Shown piece by piece: positions 17,366 through 27,590 of a DNA stretch of 64,000 bases (position 1 is its first letter; the number at the start of each line of letters is the position of its first letter). Source of the DNA: Agrobacterium arsenijevicii (GTDB lineage: Bacteria; Pseudomonadota; Alphaproteobacteria; Rhizobiales; Rhizobiaceae); the NCBI GenBank assembly GCA_000949895.1, contig JWIT01000012.1:1-64000 (forward strand), written 5' to 3'. The translations under genes and the position numbers were made by a program. The notes beneath the pieces were generated by a model. That model ran no database searches and was not told the origin of the DNA. It was given only the letters and a program-made list of their open reading frames with translations.

Positions 17366-18778
17366 TCAACGATTTGCGACTATGCGCTGCAGCTCATCCA
17401 AATCCAGAGATGCTGCTGAGATATTTTGGGCGACAAGCTCTTCCAGGAGAGTTGCTGTCATTCCGACAGCATGACAGATCTGCTCTTCCGTATGTTCAGT
17501 CGTTAAAAAGAACCGAATTCTGGCCAGGCGGTCAGGAACGGCAGGGTGAATGATGGGCAGAGCATTAATACCCGCGTCAAAAAGCCGATTGCTCAATTCT
17601 ACAGCACGTAGGGAGTCTCCGACGATAACTGGGACGACAGAAAACCCGGCACTTGTACCGGTATCCAATCCCCTGTTTTTTGCTGCGTCGAGGAACAGCT
17701 GACCGTTACGGAATATCTGCCGGACGCGCTGGGGTTCCCGCTGCAAGACGGCCAAACTGCCAAGCGCTGCGGCTGCCAAAGGAGGCGCCAACCCCACGCT
17801 ATAAACAAACCCGCCCGCGTGCCCTTTGAGAATTTCCACCAGAGCCCGGTTCCCGGCGATGTACCCCCCACAACTCGATGATGTTTTCGACAGTGTCCCC
17901 ATCCAGATGTCGATTTCTGTTGGATCTATACCGAAGTGTTCAAACGTTCCCCGTCCCTGCGCTCCCATCACGCCGAGGGCGTGCGCTTCATCGACCATCA
18001 GCCAAAAAGGATATTCGGAGCGAAGGCGAAGTATGGCCGGCAGATTGGCGATGTCGCCATCCATGGAGTAGACGCCTTCTACGATCACGAGGACATTTCG
18101 ATAGTCCTGAGCGGCGCCAGAAAGAATCCGTTCCAGATCACGCATATCATTGTGCTTGAAAAGCAAACGCTTCGCACCGGATAACTGCGCACCTGTGAGA
18201 GCACTGTTATGAATAAACTCATCATGGATGATGAGATCTTGCGGCGTCATAAGGCAACTTATAGCTGAGAGATTTGTAAGATATCCGCTTACAAAACAGA
18301 CGGCTGCCTCGACGCCATAATTCTCCGCAATCGACTTTTCCAGTTCGACATGCAGCGGTCTTTCTCCTGCGACCAATCTGCTTGCCGAAGAGGAAACTCC
18401 ATATCGTTCAATGGCGCCCTTCACGGCCTCAAGAACTTCGGGGTGAGTATTTGTCCCGAGATAATCATAGGAGGCAAAATTGATCAGCTTACGACCGTCT
18501 ATCACAGTCTCGGCACCGGCAGCGACATCGTGCGACCGGTAGAAGGGGTTTTTCACTCCCGCAAATTCGGCAATGGCCTTCTGTATCTGAAGGGACTTAT
18601 AGGCCGGGTGGTCCTCAAAACCTCCACGCGCATTTTTCTTTGGAGACGCTATCTTCTCTGCAGTTCTGAGATTGCGTTTTCTTTCGGCCTGACCACGTTG
18701 TTCCCGCAGCTTCTCCAGCATCCCGGTCGAGAGCATCGGTTTGGCCCCGCCACTACCTGAACCGTTTTGCGCGCTCAC
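17366..18778 (-). CDS. rkpG: RkpG, PLP-dependent alpha-oxoamine synthase family acyltransferase
   Basis: Member of the family that includes 8-amino-7-oxononanoate synthase, KBL and serine palmitoyltransferase: PLP enzymes that decarboxylatively join an amino acid to an acyl thioester. It has 470 residues, longer than the usual 390 because of a charged N-terminal extension of about 60. Catalytic features: H190 in DEFIHNS, D263 and H266 in VDEAHALG, and the PLP lysine K298 in GTLSKTSSSCGG. It starts at GTG 18778, overlapping the rkpA stop by one base (TAGTG), so expression follows rkpA. RkpG likely off-loads the acyl chain from the RkpA acyl-carrier domain. The amino acid partner is unknown. 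Confidence 0.92.
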   Translation of the reverse strand: MSAQNGSGSGGAKPMLSTGMLEKLREQRGQAERKRNLRTAEKIASPKKNARGGFEDHPAYKSLQIQKAIAEFAGVKNPFYRSHDVAAGAETVIDGRKLINFASYDYLGTNTHPEVLEAVKGAIERYGVSSSASRLVAGERPLHVELEKSIAENYGVEAAVCFVSGYLTNLSAISCLMTPQDLIIHDEFIHNSALTGAQLSGAKRLLFKHNDMRDLERILSGAAQDYRNVLVIVEGVYSMDGDIANLPAILRLRSEYPFWLMVDEAHALGVMGAQGRGTFEHFGIDPTEIDIWMGTLSKTSSSCGGYIAGNRALVEILKGHAGGFVYSVGLAPPLAAAALGSLAVLQREPQRVRQIFRNGQLFLDAAKNRGLDTGTSAGFSVVPVIVGDSLRAVELSNRLFDAGINALPIIHPAVPDRLARIRFFLTTEHTEEQICHAVGMTATLLEELVAQNISAASLDLDELQRIVANR

Positions 18779-21700
18779 TAAACGACCTCCTGAAGCTTCT
18801 GAACACTATGCCTGTTCGCCAGCCCTTCCAGCAAATCATCAGCGGCATCGTCGTTCGAGCCCAAAGACTGGCGGCTAAGCAGCTTTTCGCGAAGCTTTCC
18901 AACAATCGCGCTAACCGTTGTGCTGTCAGAAATACTGCTCAGCGGGAGATCGATCCCGGTTTTTTGCTGAAAACTTGTTCCGAGCTCCATCGCCATCAAA
19001 CTGTCCAGACCAATATCCCGAAGGACCTTGTCCGGAGTGATATTGTTCTCAGCCATTTTCAGGATCGAGGCCAGTTCCGCTGCAATCAGCGAATGCAGAA
19101 TTGCATCCACATCCTCAGCGGATTTACCAGCGACCATCGAATGCAGATCTATCTGTTCCCCGACAGCAACCTGCTCGTGAAACTGACCATTCGAAACTGC
19201 CGAAAACAGAGGTCGCTTCACTGTTTTCAGGGTTGCCGCTGTTGGCCAGTCAATGTCGGCAATCATCACTGTTGCGCTATCGACATCATGGGGCATAGCC
19301 ATGAGATATTCCTCGACAAAACGCATGGCATCACGCGCCTTAAGCGCCGTCTTGCCGATCCGCTTGGACAATAATTCATTCACTTGCGTATTGCGGGCCA
19401 AGAACCCTGTGTCTGCGATCGCTCCAAAACCCACGGCCAGAGCGGGCTTGCCTCGCAGACGACGAGCCCGTGCGAGACCTTCCAGATATCCATTCGCGGC
19501 GACATAGTTGGATTGACCCGGGTTCCCCACCATCGTGGTGGCCGACGAGAACAACAGAAACAAATCGAGATCGTCGTCGTTTGTCAATTTGTCCAGAATC
19601 ACAGCGCCTTCGACCTTGGTGTGAATCACAGGCCGGTTACGTTCGCGGCTGAGGTTTGAAATCAACGCATCGTCCAGTACCATAGCCGCGTGTACGACAC
19701 CCCGAAGAGGGGCTACTTTCCGCAAATCCGCCAATAACGAGCAAAGTTGCGCTTCATTGGTAACATCGCAAGCATGTACCGAAGCCTTAATCCCCATCCC
19801 TTGCCAACGCGCGATGGCTTCACGCGTGTCGTCATCCAAAGTGCCGCTGCGCGTTGCAAGAGCAAGATGCGAGGCGCCTTTCTCGGCCAACCAATTCGCG
19901 GCCTCAAGGCCAAAGCCGCCAATGCCACCGATGACCAGATAGGTGCCGGGTGACACTCGAAAATCCGACCCGCGTGCCTGCAAGACGGTTTCTCTTCCAC
20001 GTACAGGCGGCGTAACGACGATCTTCCCGATGTGGCCCGCACTCTGCATCAGCCTGAAAGCCGTGGAAATCTCATCATAGGAAAACGCGCGATAGGGTAA
20101 CGGCTTCAGCGCGTTTTCCGCAAAAAGGGCCGAGATTTCCCCAAATATCTTTGAAGTGATGTGCGGTGCTTCCACCAGCAACTGATCCGCGTCGATACCA
20201 AAATAGGAGATATTCTTGCGGAACGGTCTCAAGCCGATTTTGCGGTCGGCATAATAATCCCGCTTTCCAAGCTCCAGAAAGCGCCCAAATGGCTTAACCA
20301 GTTCCAGACTGCGTTCCATGGCCTCCTGGAAAAGGGAGTTGATAACGACATCCACACCCAGACCATCTGTAACGCGCAGGACATCGTTGAAAAATTCGAG
20401 GGAACGAGAATCGAAAACGAAATCGGCCCCAAGGGTTGCCAGCAAATTCCGCTTTTCCGCGGTGCCAGCCGTAGCGATAATCGTCGCGCCCTTTAGCTTC
20501 GCAATCTGCAGGGCAGCAAGTCCGACGCCACCCGCGGCACCGTGGATAAGAACCGTCTCGCCGGTGCGCAATCCGGCCAACTGCACAAGCGCATAATAGG
20601 CCGTCAAAAAAGTAACGGGGAGCGTTGCTGCTTCGATAAGGTCGATACTGACCGGAATACGTGTCACCCCCTTTTCAGGGACCACGACATGTGTCGAAAA
20701 TGCATTCGGACCAATGCCCATCACCCTATCGCCCGGGCATATATGCTGAACATCGCTTCCAACCGACAGAACTGTTCCAGAGAACTCCATGCCGATGGTA
20801 GCGCCTGCGAATCCGTCCTCCAACGCCTCTTCCGGAAGCATTCCCATGGCCCACATGACATCGCGGAAATTCAGGCCAGTCGCGGCGACTTCCACAACGA
20901 CATCGCCAGAACCTGCAGCCGGCAACCTATTCTCCTGCCACTCGATAGTCTCAATGCGACCAAACGTTCGCTGGACGATAGAGGCAGCCTGAAACGTCTG
21001 TATACGCTGCTTTGATCGCTGAAAGGGACCGGAAACAACCCTTAGAGAATGGCACGATCCATCGACGACATCATAGACCAGCTCGCTTTCACCCTGTGCC
21101 TGCAATGTCAGGAGTTCGCGCCAAAGCTTTTCAGTCAGCACGCTGCAGGCAACATCAATCGTTACAACATCAATCTCGTCATATTCGTTCTGAAGAACCC
21201 GTGCGAAAGTCCAGATCGCATGATTGATGGGATTAACGTAGGTTTTGTTCGCGGGCGCGCCGCCGGGCGCAACGATAATCAGCCGCGGCGGGTGTTTCTC
21301 AACCCCTGTGAGGTAATGCCGCAGGGTTTCAGCTATGTCACTCAGAAGACGGATGTAATCCTGAAGGTTCAACGAATGGTTCGCGGCATCTGAACCTTCC
21401 GGCAAAACCAATACAACATCTAGTTCACGGTTGCCCACGCCAGCCAGGGCGTCCCGCAAAATCTCAACGCTCAGCCCCGAGCTGAACTCAAGTTCGGCAC
21501 GCTTGTCTGCAGGAAGATCAGGAAACGGCGTGTCTTTTAGCTTGATCGTCAAAAGGCTTTCGCGCGTTTGCAATTGCTGAGGCTCGTCAATGCCGATCTC
21601 ACCGCGGGCGGTCAAGATCGCCAGCGATCCTTCATCAAAATCCGCCCGAGTAACTGCGCCGTTGGCAAAACCACGTTCACCAATTCGGCCCAACATCTCC

Positions 21701-24700
21701 TCATTGGAAAGCATTTTTCCAACTGGTAATTCCGACAGAACGCTTTGCCTGAACCACCCTTCCCTCAATCCGAAGACGAAATCCGCAAGCGAGGCGTATT
21801 GGTGTTCAACAAAACAAAGCTCGGCACCCGATTTCGCAATTGCCATCAATGCCGAGCTTAACGCTTCACTGTCTTGCAGGCGGCCAAGAAGGAACCCGTT
21901 TGCACTGATGACCAAATCGACACGTCGGCTTAAACAGTCGGCATTACAATCCACAACATCGACAAACGGATTTTTCGCAAACCCTACCGCCAGATTGCTT
22001 TTGAGATTCTCGTCGTCTTCGACAATCAAGAGCTTGGCATCGTGACGCTCGGCAAGGTTGGCAAGCCGCGCACTGGCAGCAACCGAAGTTGCACCTATTT
22101 CGGCAATAACCAAGCCCGGCCGGCTCAAAGCAGCCTTCTCCAGGAATGATTCGACCAGACGGCATGCTTCATCAATCCGCTTGCGCGCAATCGCCGTGCC
22201 GTTCTGGAAATGATCGACAGTCGCCTCTGGAGCTTCATAGTCCGTCAATTTGACGCTGTCTTCATCCGCCGCCAGCAAATCGAGATTGCTCATGACGAAA
22301 TGATAGGCATCGTTGACCAGGATTGCAGACGGACTATTTTCGGGAAATTCAGCAATCAACTCGCGGATGATGTCTGCGAAAGCCGGCAAATCCGGATCGG
22401 AAGCTAGCAACCAACATTCTTGTTCAAATGTTGCCAGCCCGCAGTCCTCAAGAACAAAGAAGCAGTTAGCCAGATATGCCTTGAAAGAGGAATGTTTATT
22501 CAGAATTGTCGCATCGACACTCCCGAAAACCTCTTGGACTTTTTGCGCAATATCATACGATGCCCGATAAACAGCAGCATCCAGCAGAAGGGCTGAGACA
22601 GCAGTCTCGGTGGCTTCGTATTGGGGAACGAGGCCAGGCAAAAGCTCTTCGCGAACAGAATTGCTCGTATTAGCTATCTGTTCATAGTGGAAAGACACGG
22701 TTTCCAGGTTGTGATGGACTTTAAGGAAAGTGCGCCTGAACCGGCAATCATCCAAGCTTGCAACCAGCTCACCTTGTTCGTCGAGTAGTTCCACGCGAAT
22801 TTTCAACGAAAACGGCGAGGCCCGCAATATCTCAATCTGCGCAGAACGTATGTCGGCAGCACCCCCTCGCGATCGGATTGCACCAAATCTCACCGGAATA
22901 TAAGGCGCCCCCGACATGTCGCCCGTCAGATCCGCGAATAAGGCGACTAGACCGTGAAACGCCGCATCAATGGAAATCGGGTTCAGATTGTACGACAGAT
23001 ACGGGTGGGCTGGGCTGCTAGCCTCGAAAAGTTGCACATGAAGCTTGCGATCAGGCAAGACGCGAACATTCTCCAGAAGCCTGAAGTCAACGCCGTAATC
23101 CAGGCCAAATTGTCTCGCGGTTCTGTAGGCAGTGCTTCCGCCAATTTTCCGGACTTCGGATGTGTTACCAGCGGATTGAGAAATCTGACGCGCGAACTCC
23201 GCAACCGGTTTGCGGATCCGGCCTACCGCGTGAATGCTCCAATCGTCCTCGCTCAGGTACTCGCGAGATCGAATTTCAATTTGACCTGTTTCGGCGGAAA
23301 TCACGGTGGAAAGTTCAGCCAGCCTGTTTTCGTGCAGTTCCAGCGGCCGAACAATTTCCAGATTTCTAACCTCGACATCTGGCGTCATAAAGAATTGCTG
23401 TGCCGCCTGCACCGCAATTTCTATAAACGCGCTGCCGGGCAGAATAGACTTCCCATCGACGACGTGCTGCGCGAGGTCTGGAAACAGGTTCGCATCGATG
23501 TGGTTTTTCCACGACGCCGCATTGGGGTCCGTTCGCCAGCCCACCAATGTATAAACTTTCTCAGCATCACCACGACCAAACAGATTCACTTTATCGGACG
23601 TGGAGAATGCTTGCAGAGGCTGCAGCTCAAAAGGCAGGGGTGGTAACGCGACATCGGCGCGACGACAGCGAACATCTTCCCTCCACACCGAAACACCACA
23701 GGAGACGGCCTGCGCCACGATGTTCGGCAAAGGATTACTGCTCAGTGCCGGTCGTGTTAGCGTCGGGACAACGGAAACAGACACGTCCGCTTGACGAGCA
23801 TTCTCCGTCAGATACGAGGAAAGGATTGGACGAGGGCCAATTTCGATGAAGAGATTGCATCCCTGTTCAAGTGCTTCTGCGGTTGCGTCCGCAAAACGAA
23901 CGACGTCCCGAACATTCCTCCACCAGTAAACAGCATCAAGTTGATCGCCACTCTCAACTGTTCCGGTAACACTCGAGATAAATTTTATGTCGCCAGATCG
24001 CGGCTGATAAGCAGGAAGCTCGGACAGGAAAGCATCTCGCTCACGATCAATAATCGGATGATGGAACGGATAATCGATGTCGAGGATGTGGACGGGAATA
24101 TGCTCCTTGCGGCCAATTTCCTTGAACGCCTTTATCTCACTGGCAGGCCCGGAAATCGTGACAGATGAACGCGTGTTGATCGCCCCAATCGCAATTCCCG
24201 ACAGACCATTTTCGCGTGCAACCTCTCGCACCCTGTCTGCAGACAGAGCAACGGCGGCCATTTTCCCCTCGCCGAAAAGTGCATGCTGGTGCCGAGATCG
24301 GACGGCCACCACCGCAACCGCCTGCTCCAGAGAAAGCGCTCCGGCACAATAGGCAGCTGCAATTTCACCAACGGAATGTCCGAACACCATCGAAGGCTTG
24401 ATGTTTCGGCTAATCAGACGATCTGACAGGGCTGCTTGAATAGCAAACAGGATTGCCTGGGCGATCCTTGTGTCCGGTAGCGAAACCGCAAGGTCTTGCG
24501 ACACAAACAATGACACCAGGTCGACACCAAGCCAAGGTTTAAAGGCTTCACAAATTTCGTTAAAACGATCGAAGAAAGCGCGGTCGTACCGGTAGACGTC
24601 CTGCGCCATGCCAATCCATTGGGAACCATTTCCGGAAAACGCGAAGGCGATCCGTGTTTCTCCTGCCGGAGCTTCTCCAACGCGGCCAAAGCCCGTCGAT

Positions 24701-26217
24701 GATCCGGCAAGAAACTCTTCGGTGCTTTTGAGAACCACATCCGGATCTTCGCTATCAACCACAAAACGATGTCTATGACGCGTTCTATTTACTGCCGATA
24801 GGGTGACAAGTTCGCGAAGATCTGGACGGTCGCTTTTCAACTCCTGAACATAATTTTCAAGCAGACCTTCAAGGGCTGAACGCGTTTGGGCACTCACCAT
24901 AAAAGGCCCAGAGGGCAAAGCTCTCTCATCAGCAACCGCGACGTCTTCAGGATCAGCAAGCACGATATGTGCGTTCGTACCACCGAATCCAAAGGAATTT
25001 ATACCTGCAAGGCGCGGTTTTTGTCCGCGCAACAATAAGGAGCCAGATCGACTGATCTCGACATTCAATCCTTCGAAATCGATTTCGGAGTTCAGTTCAG
25101 CCGCATGGAGTGAGGCTGGAAGAAAATCATATTGAAGTGCAAGCATTGCCTTTATCAGACCAAACATGCCTGAGGCGGGTTCAGAATGGCCAACATTCGA
25201 CTTAACAGACCCAACCAACAACTTCTGATTTCGTTTTCGCCCCAACTCCGTTCCGATTGCCCACAGTTCCGCTGGGTCTCCAACCTTTGTCCCAGTGCCA
25301 TGCCCTTCGATAAAGGCGAGGTCGTTCGGATCGAGACCATGGCGCTCATAAACATCACGCAGAAGAGACGCCTGCATCTCACGCGACGGCAATGAGATAC
25401 CATTGGTACGCCCCGCTGAATTCAATCCCGTCGCCAGGATAGTCGCATAACTGCGGTCCCGGTTCGCCCTTGCCCTTTCTGTTGTTCGCAGAACGACAAC
25501 TCCCCCCCCTTCGGATCGAACATAGCCCTGACCACCCTCACCGTACGCCCGACACAGCCCTTCGGGTGACAGCATGCGAGCTTGAGAAAAGCCGACAAAA
25601 GAAAACGGGTGAGCGAGAACATTCACGCCGCCTACAATCGCGGTGTCAATCTCACCGCTCTGAAGCGCACGGACAGCCTGATCCAATGCGACTAGAGAGG
25701 AGGAACACGCGGTATCGATCGTCAGACTAGGCCCGTTCAATCCAAATACGTGCGAAATGCGATTGGCAATAATCGACAGGGTGTTGCCCGTCATGAAATA
25801 CGGACTACCAGAGGCGGGATCCTCGAGAAACGTATTTCCGGAATCCAAACTCGACGCACCAATATAGACGCCAACGCGCTCCTGTTGGAGCGTAGGAATA
25901 GTTAGGGAAGCGTCTTCCAAGGCACGCCACGCGAGCTGTAGAATCACGCGCTGCTGTGGATCCATATATGTGGCTTCACGGGCAGTCAGATTGAAAACCG
26001 CAGGATCGAAATCATAAACATCTTCAATCACGCCAGCGGCGAACGTGTATGCCTTTCCTTGCGTACCCGCGACAGGGTGCCAGAAACGGGCATGGCTCCA
26101 CCTGTCCTCCGGAACGCTCGTTACAACGCAACGCTCGTCCTTCAACAATTGGAATAACTCGTCTACGTTTCGAGCCGACGGGGTGCGGACGGATCGTCCG
26201 ATAATTTCAACTGACAT
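18778..26217 (-). CDS. rkpA: RkpA, giant fatty-acid/polyketide-type synthase for capsule lipid
   Basis: A single 2479-residue type I synthase that builds a special fatty acyl chain for K-antigen production. Domains in order: ketosynthase 1-430 with triad C171 (DTACSSS), H306 and H344; acyltransferase about 520-830 with S615 in GHSVGE; dehydratase about 890-1165 with HVVDGKSILP (H918); a methyltransferase-like region about 1340-1530 (AEIGATSV, LVISANGFLL) that looks degenerate; enoylreductase about 1750-2075 with the NADPH loop GAAGGVGLAA near 1893; ketoreductase about 2090-2270 with GGIGGFG and Y2238; acyl-carrier domain with S2406 in GLDSLMAM. With KR, DH and ER all present the product should be fully reduced, if used iteratively. 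No thioesterase is present; RkpG encoded next may release the chain. In S. meliloti this corresponds to the former rkpA-F. Confidence 0.95.
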   Translation of the reverse strand: MSVEIIGRSVRTPSARNVDELFQLLKDERCVVTSVPEDRWSHARFWHPVAGTQGKAYTFAAGVIEDVYDFDPAVFNLTAREATYMDPQQRVILQLAWRALEDASLTIPTLQQERVGVYIGASSLDSGNTFLEDPASGSPYFMTGNTLSIIANRISHVFGLNGPSLTIDTACSSSLVALDQAVRALQSGEIDTAIVGGVNVLAHPFSFVGFSQARMLSPEGLCRAYGEGGQGYVRSEGGGVVVLRTTERARANRDRSYATILATGLNSAGRTNGISLPSREMQASLLRDVYERHGLDPNDLAFIEGHGTGTKVGDPAELWAIGTELGRKRNQKLLVGSVKSNVGHSEPASGMFGLIKAMLALQYDFLPASLHAAELNSEIDFEGLNVEISRSGSLLLRGQKPRLAGINSFGFGGTNAHIVLADPEDVAVADERALPSGPFMVSAQTRSALEGLLENYVQELKSDRPDLRELVTLSAVNRTRHRHRFVVDSEDPDVVLKSTEEFLAGSSTGFGRVGEAPAGETRIAFAFSGNGSQWIGMAQDVYRYDRAFFDRFNEICEAFKPWLGVDLVSLFVSQDLAVSLPDTRIAQAILFAIQAALSDRLISRNIKPSMVFGHSVGEIAAAYCAGALSLEQAVAVVAVRSRHQHALFGEGKMAAVALSADRVREVARENGLSGIAIGAINTRSSVTISGPASEIKAFKEIGRKEHIPVHILDIDYPFHHPIIDRERDAFLSELPAYQPRSGDIKFISSVTGTVESGDQLDAVYWWRNVRDVVRFADATAEALEQGCNLFIEIGPRPILSSYLTENARQADVSVSVVPTLTRPALSSNPLPNIVAQAVSCGVSVWREDVRCRRADVALPPLPFELQPLQAFSTSDKVNLFGRGDAEKVYTLVGWRTDPNAASWKNHIDANLFPDLAQHVVDGKSILPGSAFIEIAVQAAQQFFMTPDVEVRNLEIVRPLELHENRLAELSTVISAETGQIEIRSREYLSEDDWSIHAVGRIRKPVAEFARQISQSAGNTSEVRKIGGSTAYRTARQFGLDYGVDFRLLENVRVLPDRKLHVQLFEASSPAHPYLSYNLNPISIDAAFHGLVALFADLTGDMSGAPYIPVRFGAIRSRGGAADIRSAQIEILRASPFSLKIRVELLDEQGELVASLDDCRFRRTFLKVHHNLETVSFHYEQIANTSNSVREELLPGLVPQYEATETAVSALLLDAAVYRASYDIAQKVQEVFGSVDATILNKHSSFKAYLANCFFVLEDCGLATFEQECWLLASDPDLPAFADIIRELIAEFPENSPSAILVNDAYHFVMSNLDLLAADEDSVKLTDYEAPEATVDHFQNGTAIARKRIDEACRLVESFLEKAALSRPGLVIAEIGATSVAASARLANLAERHDAKLLIVEDDENLKSNLAVGFAKNPFVDVVDCNADCLSRRVDLVISANGFLLGRLQDSEALSSALMAIAKSGAELCFVEHQYASLADFVFGLREGWFRQSVLSELPVGKMLSNEEMLGRIGERGFANGAVTRADFDEGSLAILTARGEIGIDEPQQLQTRESLLTIKLKDTPFPDLPADKRAELEFSSGLSVEILRDALAGVGNRELDVVLVLPEGSDAANHSLNLQDYIRLLSDIAETLRHYLTGVEKHPPRLIIVAPGGAPANKTYVNPINHAIWTFARVLQNEYDEIDVVTIDVACSVLTEKLWRELLTLQAQGESELVYDVVDGSCHSLRVVSGPFQRSKQRIQTFQAASIVQRTFGRIETIEWQENRLPAAGSGDVVVEVAATGLNFRDVMWAMGMLPEEALEDGFAGATIGMEFSGTVLSVGSDVQHICPGDRVMGIGPNAFSTHVVVPEKGVTRIPVSIDLIEAATLPVTFLTAYYALVQLAGLRTGETVLIHGAAGGVGLAALQIAKLKGATIIATAGTAEKRNLLATLGADFVFDSRSLEFFNDVLRVTDGLGVDVVINSLFQEAMERSLELVKPFGRFLELGKRDYYADRKIGLRPFRKNISYFGIDADQLLVEAPHITSKIFGEISALFAENALKPLPYRAFSYDEISTAFRLMQSAGHIGKIVVTPPVRGRETVLQARGSDFRVSPGTYLVIGGIGGFGLEAANWLAEKGASHLALATRSGTLDDDTREAIARWQGMGIKASVHACDVTNEAQLCSLLADLRKVAPLRGVVHAAMVLDDALISNLSRERNRPVIHTKVEGAVILDKLTNDDDLDLFLLFSSATTMVGNPGQSNYVAANGYLEGLARARRLRGKPALAVGFGAIADTGFLARNTQVNELLSKRIGKTALKARDAMRFVEEYLMAMPHDVDSATVMIADIDWPTAATLKTVKRPLFSAVSNGQFHEQVAVGEQIDLHSMVAGKSAEDVDAILHSLIAAELASILKMAENNITPDKVLRDIGLDSLMAMELGTSFQQKTGIDLPLSSISDSTTVSAIVGKLREKLLSRQSLGSNDDAADDLLEGLANRHSVQKLQEVV

Positions 26218-26734
26218 GCCTTACTTTATCTCACAATCCTAGATAGCTTGAATGCAACAAAGCTCCCCTTCGATCAACCCTATATTAGTAAATCCACTGA
26301 TTATAAGGTATCCAATGCATATGAAGGCAACGACACGCGGCGTCGCAGCCGATCCGCCCTCTGGAGCTCATCTCGGCAAATAGACTTCCCGTCCGCTCGA
26401 TACAGCAATGCGAAATGTTGAAAATCCTAGGCTGCAGAATACGCCTGCTTCGCACTTTAAACTGTCCAAAGCGGGGGAACGTTTCCGAGTCATTGTATTC
26501 TTCTGATTGATACTTTAGATGGATTGCAACCTCTTTTGAGCCGCCATATGACGAGCCGCCGCGCGTCCCCTGAAACAGGCCGCGGCATGAGGCCTCGTCG
26601 CCATATTGCGTGCGACGGGCCTCTTTCATTTTCAATCGCGTTCAGGCCCGATAATGGCCAAGATGCAACTCTCTCCCCCAATGGAACTGCGTGCTTTAAT
26701 GCACGTTAGAGTCTGTCATCGGGAGGATGAAATC
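26218..26734. other. Non-coding gap upstream of rkpA
   Basis: This 517-base stretch separates rkpA (leftward) from a rightward lipoprotein gene and should hold the rkp operon promoter. The half near rkpA is AT-rich (TATATTAGTAAATCC around 26281-26295), the other half GC-rich. I could not recognise a coding gene or RNA in it; the short reading frames have no family resemblance and no good ribosome-binding sites. Confidence 0.4.
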
Positions 26735-27001
26735 ATGAAACTTTTGAGCGCAGCAATTTGCCTGGTTTCTGTCGGCGCCCTGAGTGGATGCGTTGACGAC
26801 AGCGGATACCGCACAGGTGGATATTATTCGTCAGGCGTCTACTACCGGTCTAGTGACCGTGATCGCTATTACCGCGATTATGATCGACGCGACTGGCGAT
26901 CTGATCGCGGCCGCTATTGGCGCGACCGTAGAGATTGGCGCGACGGCTATCGATACGGACCGGCTGGCGTTTACACCGAATACGGTGTGGTTATTCGATG
27001 A
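26735..27001 (+). CDS. Small Tyr/Arg/Asp-rich lipoprotein
   Basis: An 88-residue predicted lipoprotein. A short signal peptide ends in the lipobox VGALSGC, so the mature part starts at Cys and should be lipidated in the envelope. The rest is strongly biased to Tyr, Arg and Asp with repeated RDYDRRDW, SDRGRYWRD and RRDWRDGYRYG blocks, and is probably unstructured. The ATG at 26735 has a strong GGGAGG 9 bases upstream. It stands alone, divergent from rkpA. The function is unknown. Confidence 0.7.
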   Translation: MKLLSAAICLVSVGALSGCVDDSGYRTGGYYSSGVYYRSSDRDRYYRDYDRRDWRSDRGRYWRDRRDWRDGYRYGPAGVYTEYGVVIR

Positions 27002-27099
27002 CGGATCGGTACCACTGCGGGCCTTATGGTCAGCGAATGACATTCTCGACAATAAAAAGACCCGCCGAAGCGAGTTATAGAATGTCTGCTTATGGGTAC

Positions 27100-27216
27100 T
27101 CAGCCCCTTGAACGAAGGTAGAAATAGGCACCCCATCCTATAGCCGACACTAATATAAGCCCCACCATTACTAGCGTCAGGACGATAAACGCCTTTTCAT
27201 GCCAATCGTTATCCAA
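27100..27216 (-). CDS. Predicted 38-residue single-span membrane peptide
   Basis: A tiny reading frame starting at TTG 27216 with GGGAG 6 bases upstream. It encodes a short polar head (MDNDWHEKA), one continuous hydrophobic helix (FIVLTLVMVGLILVSAIGWG) and a basic tail (YFYLRSRG). This is the layout of small inner-membrane peptides. No other coding feature explains the strip on either strand. It could be a chance reading frame; support is limited to composition and the ribosome-binding site. Confidence 0.4.
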   Translation of the reverse strand: MDNDWHEKAFIVLTLVMVGLILVSAIGWGAYFYLRSRG

Positions 27217-27590
27217 TTTCGCTCCCTACATTTTGAGGTTTTTCTACGGATAGTCCGAGTAACATTCCACCAATCTAGGTTTGTACACTCTGATCAATGC
27301 TGGCGTGTGCTCGCTACAAGCATAACCGGTTGCGCCGCCGCCCAGGCGATGATCACCGCGCAGAAAGCGCAAGGATTTACTCCAGCTAGGCGCACGCCAC
27401 CGCTGGACCTCGTTTCATCCATTACGATCAAGATCAGCTGCCACCAGCTCCACTGCACGTATGGGTCAAGAAGAACGGACCTGCCGCCAGGACAATTTAC
27501 TATCTTCAGCACATGACATTGTATTCGCGAGCGCAGTGCGACATCATTCCCGCCGGAGTTGAACTAATCCATGAAACAGCCGGGAGGGCT
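27217..27590. other. Gap with no recognisable gene
   Basis: About 370 bases between the small membrane peptide and the SH3-domain protein gene. A rightward frame through it has no recognisable domain or convincing start. The promoter of the SH3 gene is expected here. Nothing else was identified. Confidence 0.3.
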
